NCBI GenBank assembly: GCA_021325375.1
Contig: JAJPHG010000017.1
Coordinates: forward strand, 1-64,000
Length of the DNA stretch: 64,000 nt
Direction: 5' to 3'
Source of the DNA: Alphaproteobacteria bacterium
GTDB lineage: Bacteria; Pseudomonadota; Alphaproteobacteria; Micropepsales; Micropepsaceae
Shown here: positions 62,540 through 64,000 of the stretch, piece by piece
Layout of the letters: every line of letters begins with the position of its first letter
How positions within the stretch are numbered: the stretch's first letter is position 1
The notes under the pieces: generated by a model
What the model was told of the DNA's origin: nothing
Seen by the model: only the letters and a program-made list of their open reading frames with translations
Database searches by the model: none
Program-made: the position numbers and the translations under genes

Positions 62540-63235
62540 TTACTGGATTTCGGAGCTCTGGCCGGACTGCTCCACCGACTTGTCGGCGGTGTGCTTGTCG
62601 GCCTGAGTGACTTCGCCCTTCTCGTAATGGCCCATGACCGTGTTGCGCCGCGTGGCGTCGGACGCATCCATGGCGCGCGGCTGGACGAGGTCGCGCGGAT
62701 CGCTGAGCTGGGCCGCGAGGTTGTGCTGAACCGAGCAGCCGTAGTTGAGCGTGGGCGCGTTGTCGACGTTGTCTTGCCAGTCCTTCGACCAGTCGCCGCC
62801 CGGCTCGCAGTTCTCGACATGCGCCTTGTAGGCGACGTAGCCGAGCTCGATCTTGCCGTCGCCGCCATCGGCGCGCTGGCCGACCAGGATGCGGTCGCGC
62901 GGCACGCCGTATTGCGCGAGCCTCTCGCCGAAATAGCCGATCGCGGCGTTCGCCGAAGGACCCTGAGGCGCGCTGATCGAGATCGCGCCGTTGCCGCCCG
63001 CCAGGAAGTCGGCGACGAAGAGGCTGAAGCGCGCCGCGTCGTCGGGCATCAGGCCTGCGTCGGACGCCGAATAGGGAAGACGCAGCGTGTGATAGTCGGG
63101 CTCGACCGTGATCGGATGGTTCTGCTCCGGATCGGAAAACTGGCCGCCGCCGTCGTTCGACGGCGCGGCGCAGCTTCCCGCAAGCAGGAAAGCCGCCAGC
63201 GAGGCGAAGCGCATGATGTCCTTCGAATGGGCCAT
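62540..63235 (-). CDS. cpaD: Tad/Flp pilus assembly lipoprotein CpaD
   Basis: 231 residues; ATG 63235 with GGAAGGAAG upstream, ATG 63214 as alternative. Lipobox-like LAGSC followed by AAPSND. The mature part has an OmpA/peptidoglycan-associated-like start (HPITVEPDYHTLRLPYS, then ISISAPQGPSANAA) and the CpaD-typical YGCSVQHNLAAQLSDPRDLV followed by PRAM. Helps the secretin CpaC in the outer membrane. Confidence 0.92.
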   Translation of the reverse strand: MAHSKDIMRFASLAAFLLAGSCAAPSNDGGGQFSDPEQNHPITVEPDYHTLRLPYSASDAGLMPDDAARFSLFVADFLAGGNGAISISAPQGPSANAAIGYFGERLAQYGVPRDRILVGQRADGGDGKIELGYVAYKAHVENCEPGGDWSKDWQDNVDNAPTLNYGCSVQHNLAAQLSDPRDLVQPRAMDASDATRRNTVMGHYEKGEVTQADKHTADKSVEQSGQSSEIQ

Positions 63236-63249
63236 GGGACGCTTCCTTC

Positions 63250-64000
63250 CTATTGCACGATGTAGCCGACGGGGCCGCTGCCGGACGGTTTCGGCGCGCT
63301 CGCGTCGTGCTTGTAGACGGCGTTCAGATGGCCGAACAGGATCGTCTCCGGATCGGTCGGGATCTGATAGCCGTCGGTCGGCGATTCAAGCTTGGCTTCG
63401 GTCGTGGGACTGACGAGATAGGCGCTCACCAGCACGACGAGCTCGGTCTCGTTGTTCTGGAAGTCGCGGCTGCGGAACAGCGCGCCGAGCACCGGCATGT
63501 TGCCGATGCCGGGGAACTGCTCGAGCACCTGCTTGGTCGTGTGCTGCATCAGGCCGGCGATCGCGAAGCTGCCTCCGGAAGGAAGCTCGACCGTCGTCTG
63601 TGCGCGGCGCACCGAGAGCGCAGGGATAGTCAGGCCCGGCGTCGTCGTGGTGACGCCGGTCAGCGGATCGGTCGTCGAGGTCGCGTTCAGCGTGAAGGCG
63701 CCGGTATTGGAGAGCTCGCTGACCTCGGTCGAGATCTGCAGCGAGATCCTTCCCGGGGCCAGCACCACGGGCGTGAACGACAGGCCGACGCCGAAATCCT
63801 TGAACTGGACGGCGACATTGCCCTGGTTGTCGCGGCCCGACGGGACCGGGAACTCGCCGCCGGCGAGGAACCGCGCCGTCTCGCCCGACACCGCCGTCAG
63901 GTTCGGCTCGGCCAGGATGTGGACGAGGCCGATCTGGTCGAGCGCCTGCAGCACGCCCTGGACGTTGTTGGGGCTGGAGCAAGGCGTCGTCGTGGTGTTC
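63250..64000 (-). CDS. cpaC: Tad/Flp pilus secretin CpaC (RcpA), C-terminal part (5' end outside window)
   Basis: The frame is open to the right edge. Visible part, 249 residues plus stop: QALDQIGLVHILAEPNLTAV and SGETARFLAGGEFPVP are the secretin (type II/III secretin) core signature. Later TTVELPSGGSFAIAGLMQ, GNMPVLGALFRS, and ETELVVLVSAYLV are the C-terminal beta-barrel strands. Forms the outer-membrane channel of the Flp pilus. Fourteen bases before cpaD. Confidence 0.95.
   Translation of the reverse strand, partial: NTTTTPCSSPNNVQGVLQALDQIGLVHILAEPNLTAVSGETARFLAGGEFPVPSGRDNQGNVAVQFKDFGVGLSFTPVVLAPGRISLQISTEVSELSNTGAFTLNATSTTDPLTGVTTTTPGLTIPALSVRRAQTTVELPSGGSFAIAGLMQHTTKQVLEQFPGIGNMPVLGALFRSRDFQNNETELVVLVSAYLVSPTTEAKLESPTDGYQIPTDPETILFGHLNAVYKHDASAPKPSGSGPVGYIVQ

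Overview
The window is GC-rich (high GC judged by eye, apart from a few poorer patches) and densely coded. It reads as the chromosome of an alphaproteobacterium. The evidence is alphaproteobacterial-style genes (DUF1036 and DUF2336 proteins, a membrane-anchored cytochrome c with a CxxCH site, an MHYT sensor kinase, Caulobacter-type cpa/tad pilus genes) and the order dnaX next to the SRP RNA. A soil or plant-associated lineage such as Rhizomicrobium/Micropepsaceae would fit, but that placement is a guess from gene content only.

Layout. (1) 1-3770: C-terminal part of a very large RTX-type repeat protein. (2) About 3.83-15.31 kb: an accessory block bounded by a 34-bp direct repeat made of the 3' end of tRNA-Arg(ACG) plus its flank, as an integrated island would leave. 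It holds a VOC protein, a serine hydrolase, exported and beta-propeller proteins, a GLUG adhesin-like protein, a LuxR-type regulator, an IS5-type transposase remnant and a decayed helix-turn-helix gene. (3) 15.7-24.7 kb: a lipoprotein, a P1 peptidase/dienelactone hydrolase pair divergent from gamma-glutamyltransferase, a second LuxR-type regulator divergent from a small exported protein, and a methyltransferase/histidine kinase pair. (4) 24.8-29.97 kb: the classical rpmH-rnpA-yidD-yidC-engB-argB cluster followed by a DUF1036 gene. (5) 30-42.5 kb: housekeeping genes for lysine/peptidoglycan precursors (dapD, dapE, murI), translation (truA, fmt, def) and DNA repair (rmuC, recR). (6) 42.5-56.4 kb: dnaX and SRP RNA, a histidine kinase, nudC, a HAF-repeat protein, pheA-kdsB, cytochrome c, a hydroxyacid dehydrogenase, an M17 aminopeptidase, GST and a TadD-like lipoprotein. 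(7) 56.4-64.0 kb: a minus-strand Tad/Cpa pilus operon (cpaC-cpaD-cpaE-cpaF-tadB-tadC) ending in a second GLUG protein; cpaC runs off the window.

The most unusual signals are: a palindromic repeat with perfect or near-perfect 16-bp terminal inverted repeats that lies inside the reading frames of two unrelated genes (ggt and dnaX) and is translated in different frames; the tRNA-Arg-flanked accessory block; apparent single-site frameshifts in two strongly conserved genes (yidC and cpaE); and several families of intergenic palindromes or MITE-like elements. Coding of exported repeat proteins (RTX, GLUG twice, GloVer, HAF, Kelch) is heavy throughout.
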